This document shows positions 47,797-58,300 of a stretch of 64,000 bases of DNA, one piece after another. Position 1 is the first letter of the stretch; every line of letters begins with the position of its first letter. The stretch lies in IMG/VR virus record IMGVR_UViG_3300048444_000173, positions 18,363 through 82,362 of that record; one strand, given 5' to 3'. The position numbers were made by a program, and so were the translations under genes. The notes beneath the pieces are model-generated. The model worked only from the letters and a program-made list of their open reading frames with translations. It had not been told where the DNA came from and made no database searches. The DNA is from a virus.

Positions 47797-49281
47797 ATGG
47801 CAGTCAATACACCCTTACGTGCATACAGAGAGATGGCTTCTAAGTGGGATCTACCTCTCGCCTTAATGGGCGGTACAGCGCGTATGCGTAGAGAATCAAA
47901 AGAATGGCTGCCACAACTCCCTAACGAGAGTGACGAACTGTACCAAATTCGTGTAGAGCGTTCATTCTTATTCAACGTGTACCGTCGTACAATCCTGTCA
48001 ATGGTTGGTAATGCTTTCAATGATAATATCACTGTCAGCGGCATACCCAAAGAGTTAGAGTACCTTGAGTATAATGCCAACGGACAAGGACAAAGTTTAA
48101 CGGAACACGCTGCTGAGTTATTCGAGGATGCTCTTATATTCGGCAAGTGTCACAACTACGTTGATTTCCCTAACACGGAAATTGAGCGTGTTAATTTAGT
48201 TGAATACAGTCGCATGGGCTTACGTCCATATTTAGCACGTATATCTCCTATCAACTTAATTGGTTGGGAATTATCGTATAATAACGGCTTTGAGAATGTA
48301 GAGCATATTCGTATCTTGGACTCAGACTTTCGTTTGAATGAGCATTTCCAAGAAGAAGAGCGTGAGATTGTACGAGTTATCCGTCCAGATAGCATTCAAC
48401 TATACGCTCGTGAATACTCTAGTGTTAGTTCAATGCAGCCACGCCCTTATGGTAAGAAGCTATCTGTTGTAGATCGTGCTGGCGAAGGTGACTTTGAACT
48501 GATTGACGAAGTACCGAATGCGTTAGGTTATGTACCTATTCAAAGCGGTTACGCCAATAAACGTGGCACATTTGTAGCTGACCCAACTCTTGAGGACTTG
48601 GCTTGGCTTAACCTACAACATTTCCAAAGCTCTAGCGACCAGAACAACATTCTTCATATCACTCGTGTCCCATTCCTCTTAGGAACAGGATTTGATGAAG
48701 AAGAAGTTGACAACATCACTATCGCTGCAAACAACATGGTCATATCTGGCAATAAAGATGCCGATATAGGTTACGTTGAACACAGTGGTACGTCAATGCA
48801 AGCTGGTCGTCAGCATGGTAAAGATTTAGAAGAACAGATGAAGCAAAGCGGTGCTGAGATCCTATTTGCTAAGTCTGTATCTCGACAAACTGCAACATCT
48901 CGTAAGATTGACCAAGCAGAAGCTCTTAGTGTAGCACAAATTAGCCTACGCTCTATCGAGCAAATGCTTGAGCAGAATTACAAGGTGGCAGCGGATTGGT
49001 TAGATATTGACGACGATTTTGAGCCTATTGTCAGTATTGGTGCTGATCTGAACTTAGCCGATGACCCGAACCCAGTTCAAGGATTTATTAGCCTACACGA
49101 ATCACTAGGCTTTGACCCTGAAACTGCTCTGTCAGAAGCTAAACGTAGAGGTCTTATTGCCCCACATGTTACCGTCAACGACATAGAAATGATGGAACGT
49201 AATCAGCAAGAGCCTCTATTTAATAACGAACCGTCTGATTCAAATGATGATGACAACAATCAAAACGAGCCTGAACAATAG
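47797..49281 (+). CDS. Portal protein (DUF4055 type)
   Basis: 494 aa. The dodecameric ring at the head vertex through which DNA is packaged. The pattern RRESKEWLPQLPNESDELYQ, VYRRTILSMVGNAFN, FGKCHNYVDFP and the later GTSMQAGRQHGKDLEEQM, RQTATSRKIDQAEA matches the DUF4055 portal family of siphophages. The C-terminal ~35 residues are Asn/Asp/Gln-rich and disordered. First gene of the head module; a scaffold-like gene follows after 15 bases. Confidence 0.9.
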   Translation: MAVNTPLRAYREMASKWDLPLALMGGTARMRRESKEWLPQLPNESDELYQIRVERSFLFNVYRRTILSMVGNAFNDNITVSGIPKELEYLEYNANGQGQSLTEHAAELFEDALIFGKCHNYVDFPNTEIERVNLVEYSRMGLRPYLARISPINLIGWELSYNNGFENVEHIRILDSDFRLNEHFQEEEREIVRVIRPDSIQLYAREYSSVSSMQPRPYGKKLSVVDRAGEGDFELIDEVPNALGYVPIQSGYANKRGTFVADPTLEDLAWLNLQHFQSSSDQNNILHITRVPFLLGTGFDEEEVDNITIAANNMVISGNKDADIGYVEHSGTSMQAGRQHGKDLEEQMKQSGAEILFAKSVSRQTATSRKIDQAEALSVAQISLRSIEQMLEQNYKVAADWLDIDDDFEPIVSIGADLNLADDPNPVQGFISLHESLGFDPETALSEAKRRGLIAPHVTVNDIEMMERNQQEPLFNNEPSDSNDDDNNQNEPEQ

Positions 49282-49296
49282 TCGTGAGGACGAAAC

Positions 49297-50091
49297 ATGA
49301 GTGAACAAGAAGTACAACACGGTGAGCGTGACCAACAAGTAGAAGAAGATCAAGAGAACCTTGACACACGAGATCAAGACCAAGTTGAAGAAGATTTAGT
49401 CAAGATCCCCAAAAAGGATTTTGCCCAAATCAAGAAGCAGCTAAAGTCGGCTAATCAAGAAGCCAAACAACGCCGTGAAGAATTAGAGCGTTACAAAGGC
49501 TACGGATTAGAGCCTGACGAAATTGAGGAGCTAATTAGTTTGCGTGAGAAGCAAGACCAAGAACCTCAAGAGCAGGACGAGAATCGTGTAGACCGCAAGG
49601 AACTAGACAAGCAGCGTAAGAGCCTAGAACAGAAATATCAACAACAGATCCAGCAATATGAGTCTGAAAAGTCCGAGATGCAAAAGCGTCTTGAAACTAC
49701 GTTGATTGAATCTTCTGCTCGTGACGCTATTCGTGCAGAGAAGGGTGTTCCTGAACTTCTTTTAGACCAAGTTACCAAAGCATCGAAGTTAGTGCAGAAT
49801 GACCGAGGCGGTTATGACGTGCGTATTGTCGATGAAAATGGTGAACCAGAATTTAATGATCGTGGCGAGTACATGACCATTAACGACCACATTAAACAGC
49901 TTAAGAATCACGAAGTATTTGGTCGTGCATTTGAGACAGAAGTTAAGAAAGGTGCAGGTATTCAAGGTCAGCAAGGTAATCGTAAACCTCGCACCGACGT
50001 TACCAAGTCACAACTTAAATCTGATCGTAAAGCTAAGATGGAATTTATTGCTAAGAATGGTATTTCCGCATATAACGAATTACCAGAATAA
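49297..50091 (+). CDS. Capsid scaffolding protein
   Basis: 264 aa. Highly charged, Gln/Glu-rich and coiled coil (QIKKQLKSANQEAKQRREEL; KQRKSLEQKYQQQIQQYESE), with a more ordered C-terminus. Charge, helical content and location between portal and capsid are those of phage scaffolds (DUF4355/gp20-like). Expected to be removed from the mature head. No protease domain is seen in it. Confidence 0.82.
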   Translation: MSEQEVQHGERDQQVEEDQENLDTRDQDQVEEDLVKIPKKDFAQIKKQLKSANQEAKQRREELERYKGYGLEPDEIEELISLREKQDQEPQEQDENRVDRKELDKQRKSLEQKYQQQIQQYESEKSEMQKRLETTLIESSARDAIRAEKGVPELLLDQVTKASKLVQNDRGGYDVRIVDENGEPEFNDRGEYMTINDHIKQLKNHEVFGRAFETEVKKGAGIQGQQGNRKPRTDVTKSQLKSDRKAKMEFIAKNGISAYNELPE

Positions 50092-50169
50092 GTGATGAAT
50101 ACAACTTCACGTTGGAAGCCGTGAGGGTTTCTACAATAAAATAGAAAACTCTACTAAGGAGAGATTATA

Positions 50170-51204
50170 ATGCCTATCGGTAATAAGACAGATTTTGTCA
50201 TCTATCAAGACGGCTTCCAAACTGGTATGTTGGAGGCTTTAGAGCAGGAAGTTAGCGTACTAAACGCTGGTCCTCGTGGTATCGTAGTAGTAACTGAAGC
50301 AACTCGTGGTGAGTACCTTGAGTCTGCATTCTTCCAGAATGTTGATGGCTTGGTATCTGATCGTGATACTACTTCAACTGCTGACGCACCAGAAACTAAA
50401 CTGAACCAACAAAATGTCAAGGACATCCTTGTAAACTATCGTGTTGGCCCTAACTCTAACACTATTGACGGTTTCCGTAAAATCGCTGAAAGCCCAGATG
50501 TAATGTCTATGCTATTAGGTGAAGCGGCTGGTCAACAGTTAGCAGAGAAATTCCTGAACGGTGGTCTTGGCGCACTTGTTGCGGCTATGTCAACTGAAGC
50601 AGGTATGGTATTCGATACTCGTGGTGCTGCTGACGCGCTTAACCCTAAAGCTGACTCGACTTCAATTACCCTGCGTAACTTGAACCGTGTGCTTGGCTTA
50701 ATGGGTGACAAACGCGCACGTACACGTATGTGGGTAATGCCTTCTGCACCTTTCACCGAATTGGTTGATAACCAGATCGTTGAGAAGTTGGGCGAAGTAT
50801 CTGGCGCTGTCGTTTACGGCGGTAATCCGGGTACTTACGGTTTGCCAGCATACGTGACTGACAGCCCTGCATTGTCGTTCACCCAAGACGTATCAGCGGC
50901 TCAAGACGGCTCTGACGAAATCACTCGTCACCGTATCTTAGGTCTGACTGAGCAAGCGTTGGTTATCCAACAACAGCCTTACTTCGACTTAGAAGTTGAG
51001 CGTAAAACTGGTAAACAAAACCTGTTAGTAACCTATCAAGGTGAAGGTTCTTACCTAGTACGCCTGAAAGGCTTTAGCTGGACTGGTAGTGAATCACCAA
51101 CTGACGGCGAACTTGCTACTGACACTAACTGGAGCTATGTATTTAGTTCTGTTAAATCAGGTCCGGGCGTAATGCTGATTGTTGATGACGAACCTGCTGC
51201 ATAA
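50170..51204 (+). CDS. Major capsid protein
   Basis: 344 aa, HK97-fold type by position and composition. The N-terminal region is followed by VTEATRGEYLESAFFQNVDG, ADKFLNGGLG-type helices (AEKFLNGGLGALVAAM) and RTRMWVMPSAPFTELVDNQI, typical of the A-domain. Strong ribosome site AAGGAGAGATTATA, and the codon bias is more GC-rich at third positions than elsewhere, consistent with high expression. A strong terminator follows immediately. Confidence 0.88.
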   Translation: MPIGNKTDFVIYQDGFQTGMLEALEQEVSVLNAGPRGIVVVTEATRGEYLESAFFQNVDGLVSDRDTTSTADAPETKLNQQNVKDILVNYRVGPNSNTIDGFRKIAESPDVMSMLLGEAAGQQLAEKFLNGGLGALVAAMSTEAGMVFDTRGAADALNPKADSTSITLRNLNRVLGLMGDKRARTRMWVMPSAPFTELVDNQIVEKLGEVSGAVVYGGNPGTYGLPAYVTDSPALSFTQDVSAAQDGSDEITRHRILGLTEQALVIQQQPYFDLEVERKTGKQNLLVTYQGEGSYLVRLKGFSWTGSESPTDGELATDTNWSYVFSSVKSGPGVMLIVDDEPAA

Positions 51205-51221
51205 GCTACACTAAATTAAGC

Positions 51222-51246
51222 GGAGGGGTTTTTGCCCCTCCCTTTT
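51222..51246 (+). terminator. Rho-independent terminator after the capsid gene
   Basis: Perfect GGAGGGG/CCCCTCC stem, 6-base loop, then CTTTT. Likely partial, to raise capsid transcripts relative to downstream genes. Confidence 0.85.
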
Positions 51247-51315
51247 AGCTTAGGGTTTTGACTAAAGCGTTTACGTTTTAATGAGAGCCTTGATCCAATG
51301 ACGGAGAGATAAATA

Positions 51316-51813
51316 ATGAGTAATGTACGCCCAACTTTAATTGCATACACAACTAAGACTAAAGGTTATCCAGAGTTTGACCAATTCCGTGTCACATTCT
51401 CTAACCCTACATTCTTCCAAAATGCGACCCCAGAAGGTCGTTATGATTATTTCTATACAGAATCAGATGCAATTCGTGAAGTGTATGCTATTCAGAACCC
51501 TACTATTAAAGAGTTTACGCTAGATTTTAAAGAGAAACCTAAGCGCCAATCCAATGCGATTGAAACGAAAGTGGAAGAAGCACTCAAGGAGAAAGCAGAT
51601 GCCGAACAAGAGTCAGAAGAAGAAACCGTACAACAAGAACAAAAAGAAGAAGTAAACGAGCCTGTAGAAGCCGAGAGCAAGCCTGAAATCCCTGACGACT
51701 ATAAAGACCTTAGTTGGCCTAAGTTACGCTCTCTGGCTTCACAATTCACTGACGAAAAAGGTATCAACAAGGAACGTGCATTGGAAATCTTAGCAGAAGC
51801 TAAAGGTGAGTAA
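51316..51813 (+). CDS. Head protein with HeH/LEM-like end
   Basis: 165 aa. The N-terminal beta segment (RPTLIAYTTKTKGYPEFDQF) is followed by an acidic low-complexity linker (EEALKEKADAEQESEEETV), then a C-terminal ~40-residue helix-extended loop-helix (YKDLSWPKLRSLASQ...RALEILAEAK). Proteins of this kind often follow the capsid gene in phages. Role in the head not known. Confidence 0.75.
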   Translation: MSNVRPTLIAYTTKTKGYPEFDQFRVTFSNPTFFQNATPEGRYDYFYTESDAIREVYAIQNPTIKEFTLDFKEKPKRQSNAIETKVEEALKEKADAEQESEEETVQQEQKEEVNEPVEAESKPEIPDDYKDLSWPKLRSLASQFTDEKGINKERALEILAEAKGE

Positions 51814-51815
51814 TT

Positions 51816-52331
51816 ATGTACGACTTCCTAGTTGAAGATGGCACGGGTGTAGTTGGGGCAACCAGTTACGCCACAGTTGCTCAAGCAGATAGCTTTGCGT
51901 CCTTTTGGGAATATCCCGACTGGGCGCTTTTAGGCGTAGAGGATAAGGAAAAGTTACTTATTCGTGCGTCACGCTTATTGGACGAACAGTTTACTTGGCG
52001 TAGTCACATGTTAACAAAAGAACAAGGGTTATTGTTCCCTCGTATGCCTTTTGTTGATACAGAGAATCGTAAGGTTGAAGGTATACCTCAAGACCTAGTT
52101 GAAGCTACCGCTGAAATTGCTATTTTGCTTGAAGATCATAACCCTGATGACCTAGACAAAGTTAAGACGTTAGTGAGTCAAAGCTACGGTGATTCGAGCG
52201 AAGAATACTTAGGTGGATGGCAAGAGAATGTCACCCCATTCGTATCTGCGTTCCAAAAGATTGCAGCACGACTTAAGCGCTTTGGTTACGGTGGTAAGAC
52301 GTTAAAACAAGTTACTCTTATTCGAGGATAA
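51816..52331 (+). CDS. Head-tail connector (DnaT-like family)
   Basis: 171 aa. VEDGTGVVGATSYATVAQAD at the start, LLIRASRLLDEQFTWRS, a GLLFPR segment and the C-terminal RLKRFGYGGKTLKQVTLIRG match the phage family sometimes labelled 'DnaT-like', which by position is an adaptor between portal and tail. Location directly after the head genes agrees. Confidence 0.82.
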   Translation: MYDFLVEDGTGVVGATSYATVAQADSFASFWEYPDWALLGVEDKEKLLIRASRLLDEQFTWRSHMLTKEQGLLFPRMPFVDTENRKVEGIPQDLVEATAEIAILLEDHNPDDLDKVKTLVSQSYGDSSEEYLGGWQENVTPFVSAFQKIAARLKRFGYGGKTLKQVTLIRG

Positions 52332-52334
52332 GTT

Positions 52335-52652
52335 ATGAATAAACATCCTCAAAAAGCAACCTTGTGGAAGTATGGTGGCGTAGACTTTAACAACGTACCC
52401 GCCTATGAAAACTTAGGCACATTTGATGTTAGGTGGGAAGAAGAAACTCGCCTTATTATTGACAGTGATGGGCGTGAGGTTTTAGGTAACGGTACAATCT
52501 ACTTCCCTGAGAAAGTATTTGACGTAGGTTATTACGTTGCTAAGGGTGAGGTAGCAGATACTAATCCACCTAGTAGCTCATACGAGATACAGAACGTAAG
52601 GTCTATTTCAAATTTGTCTGGTACGCAATATGAATATCGGGCATTAATATAG
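52335..52652 (+). CDS. Head-closure or stopper protein
   Basis: 105 aa. Beta-rich (NLGTFDVRWEEETRLIIDS, GYYVAKGEVA). Gene order (adaptor, this, HK97 gp10-like, tail terminator) suggests a head-closure or neck component. Not recognised by sequence alone. Confidence 0.7.
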   Translation: MNKHPQKATLWKYGGVDFNNVPAYENLGTFDVRWEEETRLIIDSDGREVLGNGTIYFPEKVFDVGYYVAKGEVADTNPPSSSYEIQNVRSISNLSGTQYEYRALI

Positions 52653-52737
52653 TTGTTGAAAGGGATGCCTGTTTATCTCACTCGGATCAGGCTCAGGGTA
52701 GGTGGGTGTCTCTTTCACTTTAGTTCGAGGTAAGGTT
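52653..52737 (+). other. Structured gap in the neck operon
   Basis: An 85-base gap where neighbours overlap or nearly touch. Contains nested inverted repeats, GAAAGGGA/TCTCTTTC outer and GCCTG/CAGGC inner. Possibly an RNA processing or regulatory hairpin. No gene. Confidence 0.45.
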
Positions 52738-53190
52738 ATGTTCAACACGTCAGACATAGACTCTTTCGTAAATGAGTTAAAAGCAGGTGTTGAGCAAGTA
52801 CATAAGAACTCAATTCAGGCTGTGGAAGAATATCTTAAATTAATTGAACAAACGTCACAGAGTTATGTGCCGATTGATTCAGGTGCTTTACGAGATTCTT
52901 TCTTTGTTGAAGTCAAGGTGAGCAAGAATAGGATAACTGGTATAGCTGGTTATGATAAAGATAACTCCCTAGCACACTACGCTAAGATTATGCACGAAGG
53001 TGTATGGCCTGACGGATTCTGGCCTAATGACTTTAACAGTAGCGAAGGCACAATACGGCTTAATGGTGAACCTATCAGTTATAAAACTGGTAAACAGGCT
53101 ACACCTCGTTCTCACTTCCTTGACAGAGGTATATTAGAGAATGAGCCACAATGGAATACTTTACTTAAGGGGATATTAGATGGCTTATAA
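52738..53190 (+). CDS. HK97 gp10-like neck/tail-completion protein
   Basis: 150 aa from ATG 52738, which has CGAGGTAAGGTT upstream. VEEYLKLIEQTSQSYVPIDSGALRDSF, with GYDKDNSLAHYAKIMHEG and the C-terminal ATPRSHFLDRGI, is the classical gp10 pattern ('vP..tG.Lr.s...Y..ylE.Gt..m..rPFl.pa'). Located at the head-tail interface. Overlaps the next gene by 11 bases. Confidence 0.85.
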   Translation: MFNTSDIDSFVNELKAGVEQVHKNSIQAVEEYLKLIEQTSQSYVPIDSGALRDSFFVEVKVSKNRITGIAGYDKDNSLAHYAKIMHEGVWPDGFWPNDFNSSEGTIRLNGEPISYKTGKQATPRSHFLDRGILENEPQWNTLLKGILDGL

Positions 53191-53617
53191 TCACCCACCA
53201 CAGGAGATTGCCCAATACCTCGTTACAGAGGGTGACGCAACTATGGGTGAGATATTTGTTGACAATATCCCGTCCGAAAATGAATTGCAGAATGACCCTG
53301 ATTACATTCTCATTGTGCGAATGATTGCTGGTGTCCCTAATCCGAGATGGGCTAGGGATAATATCACAATCCGATTACAAGTTGTCAACTATAAACGTAC
53401 AACGCTAACTCAAGCACGAGATTATATCTGGGGTGTCTATAACAAACTATTAGGTGCGTATAACATTGAATTAAACGGTTATACATACTTTCAATTTACA
53501 AGTCAGGAAATGCCTAACCTTGTAAGTATAGATGGCGAAAAGTCGCTATACACATCGTCATTAAGTTTTGTGCGTGAGGCTCAAACAAAAGAAGGCAATC
53601 GAGACGTAATTTCTTAG
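53180..53617 (+). CDS. Tail terminator / minor capsid-type protein
   Basis: 145 aa. Begins MAYNHPPQEIAQYLVTEGDA; contains RLQVVNYKRTTLTQARDYIW and a beta-rich end. It matches the minor-capsid/tail-terminator family at this position in siphophages, which caps the tail tube. Overlaps the gp10-like gene. Confidence 0.78.
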   Translation: MAYNHPPQEIAQYLVTEGDATMGEIFVDNIPSENELQNDPDYILIVRMIAGVPNPRWARDNITIRLQVVNYKRTTLTQARDYIWGVYNKLLGAYNIELNGYTYFQFTSQEMPNLVSIDGEKSLYTSSLSFVREAQTKEGNRDVIS

Positions 53618-53636
53618 AATTAAGGAGAGAAAATAA

Positions 53637-54677
53637 ATGTCAGCCAAGATTTTTGAAGTCTCACCAGATGGCACTAACTGGGCGGTAATGCCCGGTAATG
53701 ATGCCTCTGTTGACTTAGAAGGTGAGGACTTAGATACAACTGTATTTGGTTCTGATTTCAGTTCAAGTATCACTGGTATCATCAACCACTCATTTAGTGG
53801 TAATGCCATGTTCCGTGAAACAGCGGGTTATAACGGTCGTATTCGTAAAGAGGGCGACGCTGTTGCATTCACTGACGAAGCTACTACAGCTAATGGTGAC
53901 TGGTACGAAATCACAGACCGCACTAAATCGCTATTTGATTATAACACAGAAGTCGTTGTAGAAGATGATGCAACACCTGTAGCAGATGCCGATATTGAAG
54001 AAATTGATTACTTACATGGTCGTGTCAAGTTTGTTGACGCATATACTGTCACTGGTCCAATTACCTTATCGGGTGACTATAAGCCACTTAGCACATTTGG
54101 TTGCTTCAACAGCTTAGACCTAACTCAATCGTCTGAAACTATTGAAACAGGTTGCTTTGAAACTGTTGGTGCTAATGGTGGTTATCAAACATATAAGCCA
54201 ACTTTACGTGACGTATCTATTGACGCAGAAGGTTTCTACCAAACTAGCTCTGACTTTGCTAGTCAATTACAGAATCGTGAACGCTTCATTATTGAAATTG
54301 ACATTGAGGGTGATGGTGAGAACTTAGCACGTGGTTACTTCCGTATTGGTACAGATGGCTACTCAGGTGGTCCGGGCGGTGACGAAACCGAATCTGTTAG
54401 CTTCTCATTGTTCGTACCAGAAGGTGTTAAACCTTTCTCATGGCGTTTCGGTGCTAACACTAAAGCACCACAAGGTCTAATCTGGACTATTGAAGCATGG
54501 GAGAATAAGACGAATCTGCACTACCGTTACTTCCCAGAGGGTCGTGACAATAAAGGTTTTGAAGCTGAGTCTGTCGTAACTGACTGTTCAATTTCAACTG
54601 CTGTGGATGCCTTAGCAGAAGCAAGTGTGTCGGGTCAAGGTACTGGTGCGTTCACCATCCTTAACGATACGCCATAA
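53637..54677 (+). CDS. Major tail tube protein
   Basis: 346 aa. It precedes the frameshifted tail chaperone, the usual place of the tail tube gene. Beta-rich; GNDASVDLEGEDLDTTVFGS, then PTLRDVSIDAEGFYQTSSDF and a GGPGGDETESVSFSLFVPE segment, typical for tail tube domains. The C-terminal ALAEASVSGQGTGAFTILND resembles the end of phage tube proteins of the lambda V/T5 kind. Ribosome site AAGGAGAGAAAATAA. Confidence 0.85.
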   Translation: MSAKIFEVSPDGTNWAVMPGNDASVDLEGEDLDTTVFGSDFSSSITGIINHSFSGNAMFRETAGYNGRIRKEGDAVAFTDEATTANGDWYEITDRTKSLFDYNTEVVVEDDATPVADADIEEIDYLHGRVKFVDAYTVTGPITLSGDYKPLSTFGCFNSLDLTQSSETIETGCFETVGANGGYQTYKPTLRDVSIDAEGFYQTSSDFASQLQNRERFIIEIDIEGDGENLARGYFRIGTDGYSGGPGGDETESVSFSLFVPEGVKPFSWRFGANTKAPQGLIWTIEAWENKTNLHYRYFPEGRDNKGFEAESVVTDCSISTAVDALAEASVSGQGTGAFTILNDTP

Positions 54678-54735
54678 TAATTCGTCTGATTGTAAATAAC
54701 TAACCGTCTATTCGTAGACAAACTAGGAGTGTTAA

Positions 54736-55098
54736 ATGAGCCAAAACATCCGCAAATCATATCGTGATAAATTACTAGCTAATAGTAGCAAAGGTGGTCG
54801 TAAGTTTGAGTATGAGGGTATGGAACTATTCTTTCGTTTTCCTACTCGCCGCGATAAGCGTGAAATCTTAGCGAAGTCCACAGATAAAGATGGGCAAGTT
54901 AATAACGCTTTGTTAGAGGTTTGGGCAACCATTCAGTTAACACAAGTTGCTGAAACTAAAGAAGCCGTATTCACCGAAGATGATTTTGATATTATTGATG
55001 GATTAGAAATGGGTAGTGATTTTGACAAGGTTTGTGTTGAGGCGGTCTTAGCACTGCTGGGAGAAGAAACCGACCCAAAAGAATTGCCGCAAGACTAA
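54736..55098 (+). CDS. Tail assembly chaperone, short form (G-like)
   Basis: 120 aa in the zero frame. SYRDKLLANSSKGGRKFEYE then MELFFRFPTRRDKRE, acidic end (LGEETDPKELPQD). As in lambda G, it works together with a longer frameshifted form to load the tape measure. The slippery heptamer C CCA AAA at 55074-55080 is in phase. Confidence 0.85.
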   Translation: MSQNIRKSYRDKLLANSSKGGRKFEYEGMELFFRFPTRRDKREILAKSTDKDGQVNNALLEVWATIQLTQVAETKEAVFTEDDFDIIDGLEMGSDFDKVCVEAVLALLGEETDPKELPQD

Positions 55099-55295
55099 AA
55101 AGCGACCCTGAAACTTATAACGAACTACAACTAGCCGAACACTTAGGAAAGTTTCATTATGAAATCTTAGATATGCCTGAGTCAGAATTTAACCTTTGGA
55201 TGGGTTACCTTACGCTTAAAGCTGAGGAAGCAAAGAAAGAGGCTAAAAAGGCTGGTAAGAATAAGAATAAGGGTAAGCGTTCAGGGGGCTTCTAA
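55080..55295 (+). CDS. Tail assembly chaperone, -1 frameshift extension (T part of GT)
   Basis: The -1 frame continues from the C CCA AAA slippery site as RIAARLKSDPETYNELQL, AEHLGKFHYEILDMPESEF, NLWMGYLTLKAEE and a basic tail, to TAA at 55293. The AEHLG...EF..W.gY pattern is that of lambda T-like domains. The full GT product is join(54736..55080, 55080..55295), 186 aa. No start codon with a ribosome site exists for this frame alone. Confidence 0.9.
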   Translation, partial: RIAARLKSDPETYNELQLAEHLGKFHYEILDMPESEFNLWMGYLTLKAEEAKKEAKKAGKNKNKGKRSGGF

Positions 55296-55312
55296 TCGGA
55301 GTCCCCTTTTTT
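55284..55312 (+). terminator. Rho-independent terminator at the end of the chaperone gene
   Basis: GGGGGCT/AGTCCCC stem, 9-base loop, then TTTTTT, overlapping the GT stop. Probably partial, since tail genes continue downstream. Confidence 0.7.
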
Positions 55313-55331
55313 GTTTCTATGTGAGGATATT

Positions 55332-58300
55332 ATGGCATCATTACAGGGTAGCGTTAGCATAAATACGAAGAGTATTCAGGACGCTGTTAATAAGTTAAAT
55401 AAGTTAAGTGCTAAACTCAAAGAAGTTTCTAGCGCTACTTCAATGTATGAGCAAGCACAAACTCGCAAGGCTCAATCAGATAATAAAGCAACCAAAGCCG
55501 CTAAAGATCAAGAACGTGCTGAAAAGGCCAAGTCCGACTTATTACAACGCAACGCCAACTTAGTTGAACGTGCGGCAAACCAATTAGCTAACTATACACA
55601 ACGAGTTAGTGCGAATGTTAAGGACGAAGCTAAGCGAGCACAAATGCTTGAGCGTGTAGAAAATGCTATGCAGAACTATGCTGCTCGTGTTAAAGCTGCT
55701 CAAGGTGATACTACTAAATTAGCTGCTGCAAAAACCCGCCTGTCTACTGTCACTGGTAATCTCTCTCGTGAATTAAAAGAGCAATCTTCCTCACAAGGCT
55801 CTAGTCAAAAGTCTGCTGTTGCTACTGAACGAGCATTGGGTAGTCTTGAGGTTCAGTATAAGCGTTTTGCCACAGCGATTGAGAACTCTACTATCGAAGA
55901 GAAAATACAGCAGAATGTACTGAAAGAGGCTAAGCAAGAATACCTTGCGGCTAGAGCAGCTATAAAGCAATACGGCGCTGGTACACTTCAAGCAGTACAA
56001 GCCCAAAATAAATTCAGAATATCCTTAGCTGACACGGCTAATAATATGCGTAACCAATTCAAAGGGGTTGGTCGTGGTGCTGGTCAAGCTGGTATTCAGG
56101 TGCAACAATTTGTTGGGCAGATACAAGGCGGTGTTAACCCAATGGTTGCGTTATCACAACAAGCTGCTGACTTAGGTTTTGCTTTAGGCGTACCCTTAGC
56201 AGGTGCTATTGCTGGTTTGGCTTTCTCATTCGGTAGCTTCCTTAGTCCCGAAATGTTTGAAACAGCAACAGCCGCAGAAAAGCTAGAAGAAGCACTTAAT
56301 AATGTTGATGATGTATTGACAGATACAGACGAAGGTGTAGTCAGATTATCTGACAAAATACTAAGATTAGCTGAGGTTAGTGAGTTAGCGGCAGAGGCAA
56401 GTTTAATCCTAGCTTTGAGGGAAGCACAAGAAGAGTCTAGGAAAGCTGCCGAGGGTATTTCTGACCTAACTGGTAATATAGGACTTATACAGCAAAACGA
56501 AGGTTTCACTGGGCGCATACAAAATGAAATGCGTGAACTTGGCGAGTCTTTTGGTCTATCAGGGCTAGAAGCCCAAAAAGCTGGTCAGAGGTTATCAGGG
56601 CTAATAGAAGAGACACGCAGGGAGCCTAGCACCGAGAACCTTACAAAGCTCTTAGACACTATGGGTAACATGGTTAAAGTCGCTGGTGATGATTTAACCC
56701 CAGAAATGGAATCACTATACAGAGAAATAGAAGAGCTTTCACTTGGCGCAATACTCCTTAATGAAGATGCTACTAAGTTGGAAGAAAAATTAAACAACTT
56801 AGGTGAGGCTTTTGAGGATAGTTCTGAGTCATCACAAAAGGCTTCTCGGAACCTACGCTCTTTACTAGATGGACTACAGGAGCAAGTTGCTACTTTAGGT
56901 ATGTCTGAAAGGCAAATGGCTATTTATGAGGCCAGAAGAAACAAAGCCACAGAAGCGGATATACTTTTCATAAATGCCCAGTATGAACTAATCGAAGCCG
57001 AAGAAAAGAAAGCTGCTGCAACTAAGAATGAGGCACAACAATTACGTATATTAAGTGGCTTAACTAATAAAGTCAATGAGATGCGTGGTAAGGCTACAGC
57101 TTATGCCAATGCAAACTCTAAGGCTGACTTAGATGCTGCACTTGCCGCTGCTAAAAATGCTTCTGAGATAGAAAAACAGCGAGATAAGATTGAAGCATTA
57201 TCCTTTGCTAACCAGAAGATATTAGCACAACGTCTTGGGTTATCTACACAAGGTAAAACTCAGGCACAAGTTGAGAATGAAATAGCTAGAGCTTATCAGA
57301 ACCAAGCAGATGCAGCAAGTAGAGCACAACGTGGCGCTAAGGCACTATTTGATTTTCGTCAACAATCACAGAAGATAGAGGGTTCAGCTACAGGAATTTC
57401 TGGTATTCAGGCTGATTTCTCACAACAAGAAGAACAACAGCGTCAAGCATTTGGTCGGTTGCTACAGGCAAATGATTTCACAGATGAGCAACGTCAACAG
57501 TATATAGACCAGTATGTTACAAATATGCAGGAGCTAGAGAAACAGAAGAATGTTGCTCTTAGTGAAGCTATGCGATCTGGCACTGACGCTGCTCAAATTT
57601 CACCGTTGTCTGATACAGAAAGATTACGTCAGGATTTTGAACAACGTAAGCAAACGTTAGGTGAAATATTTGGTGAAGAAAGTGAGATGTATAAATCACA
57701 CCTTGCTAGTCTGAAGAACCAATATGAGCAACAAAACTTCCACATGGAATTTGCTAAACAAGCCCAAGCTGCTAACGGAATACTTGGCGGTGCTATGGAC
57801 ACCATGCAAGCTCTAGGTAAAGAGAACTCGAAAGAGTATCAGGCTATGGCTATTAGTCAAGCACTCATCCAACAAGCTATGGCTGTAAACTCCGTGTGGG
57901 CAGACCCTAGCATACCGTTCTGGGGTAAAATTGGTTTGTCAGCTATGGCTGGGATGCAAGTTGCTGGTCAGATTAAGCAAATTAAGTCACAATCATTTGC
58001 TACTGGTGGCTTTGTCTCAGGAGCAGGTACAGGTACATCTGACAGCATCCCTGCCCGACTCTCTGACGGCGAGTATGTCATAAACGCCGCTGCAACACGT
58101 ATGCTTGGTAAAGGATACTTAGACCAACTTAACAGTGGGCGTGTTCCTGCTATGAATCGTGGCGGAAGTGCTGGTCGAGTTCCTGCTATAGCTATGTCTA
58201 ACCCAAGTCAAGGTTGGGGTGATTTAAGTGTCCAAGTAATAAACGAAGGTAATAGTGAAATGGAAGCGACTCGCACAGAACAAGGCTATGACGAGAACGG

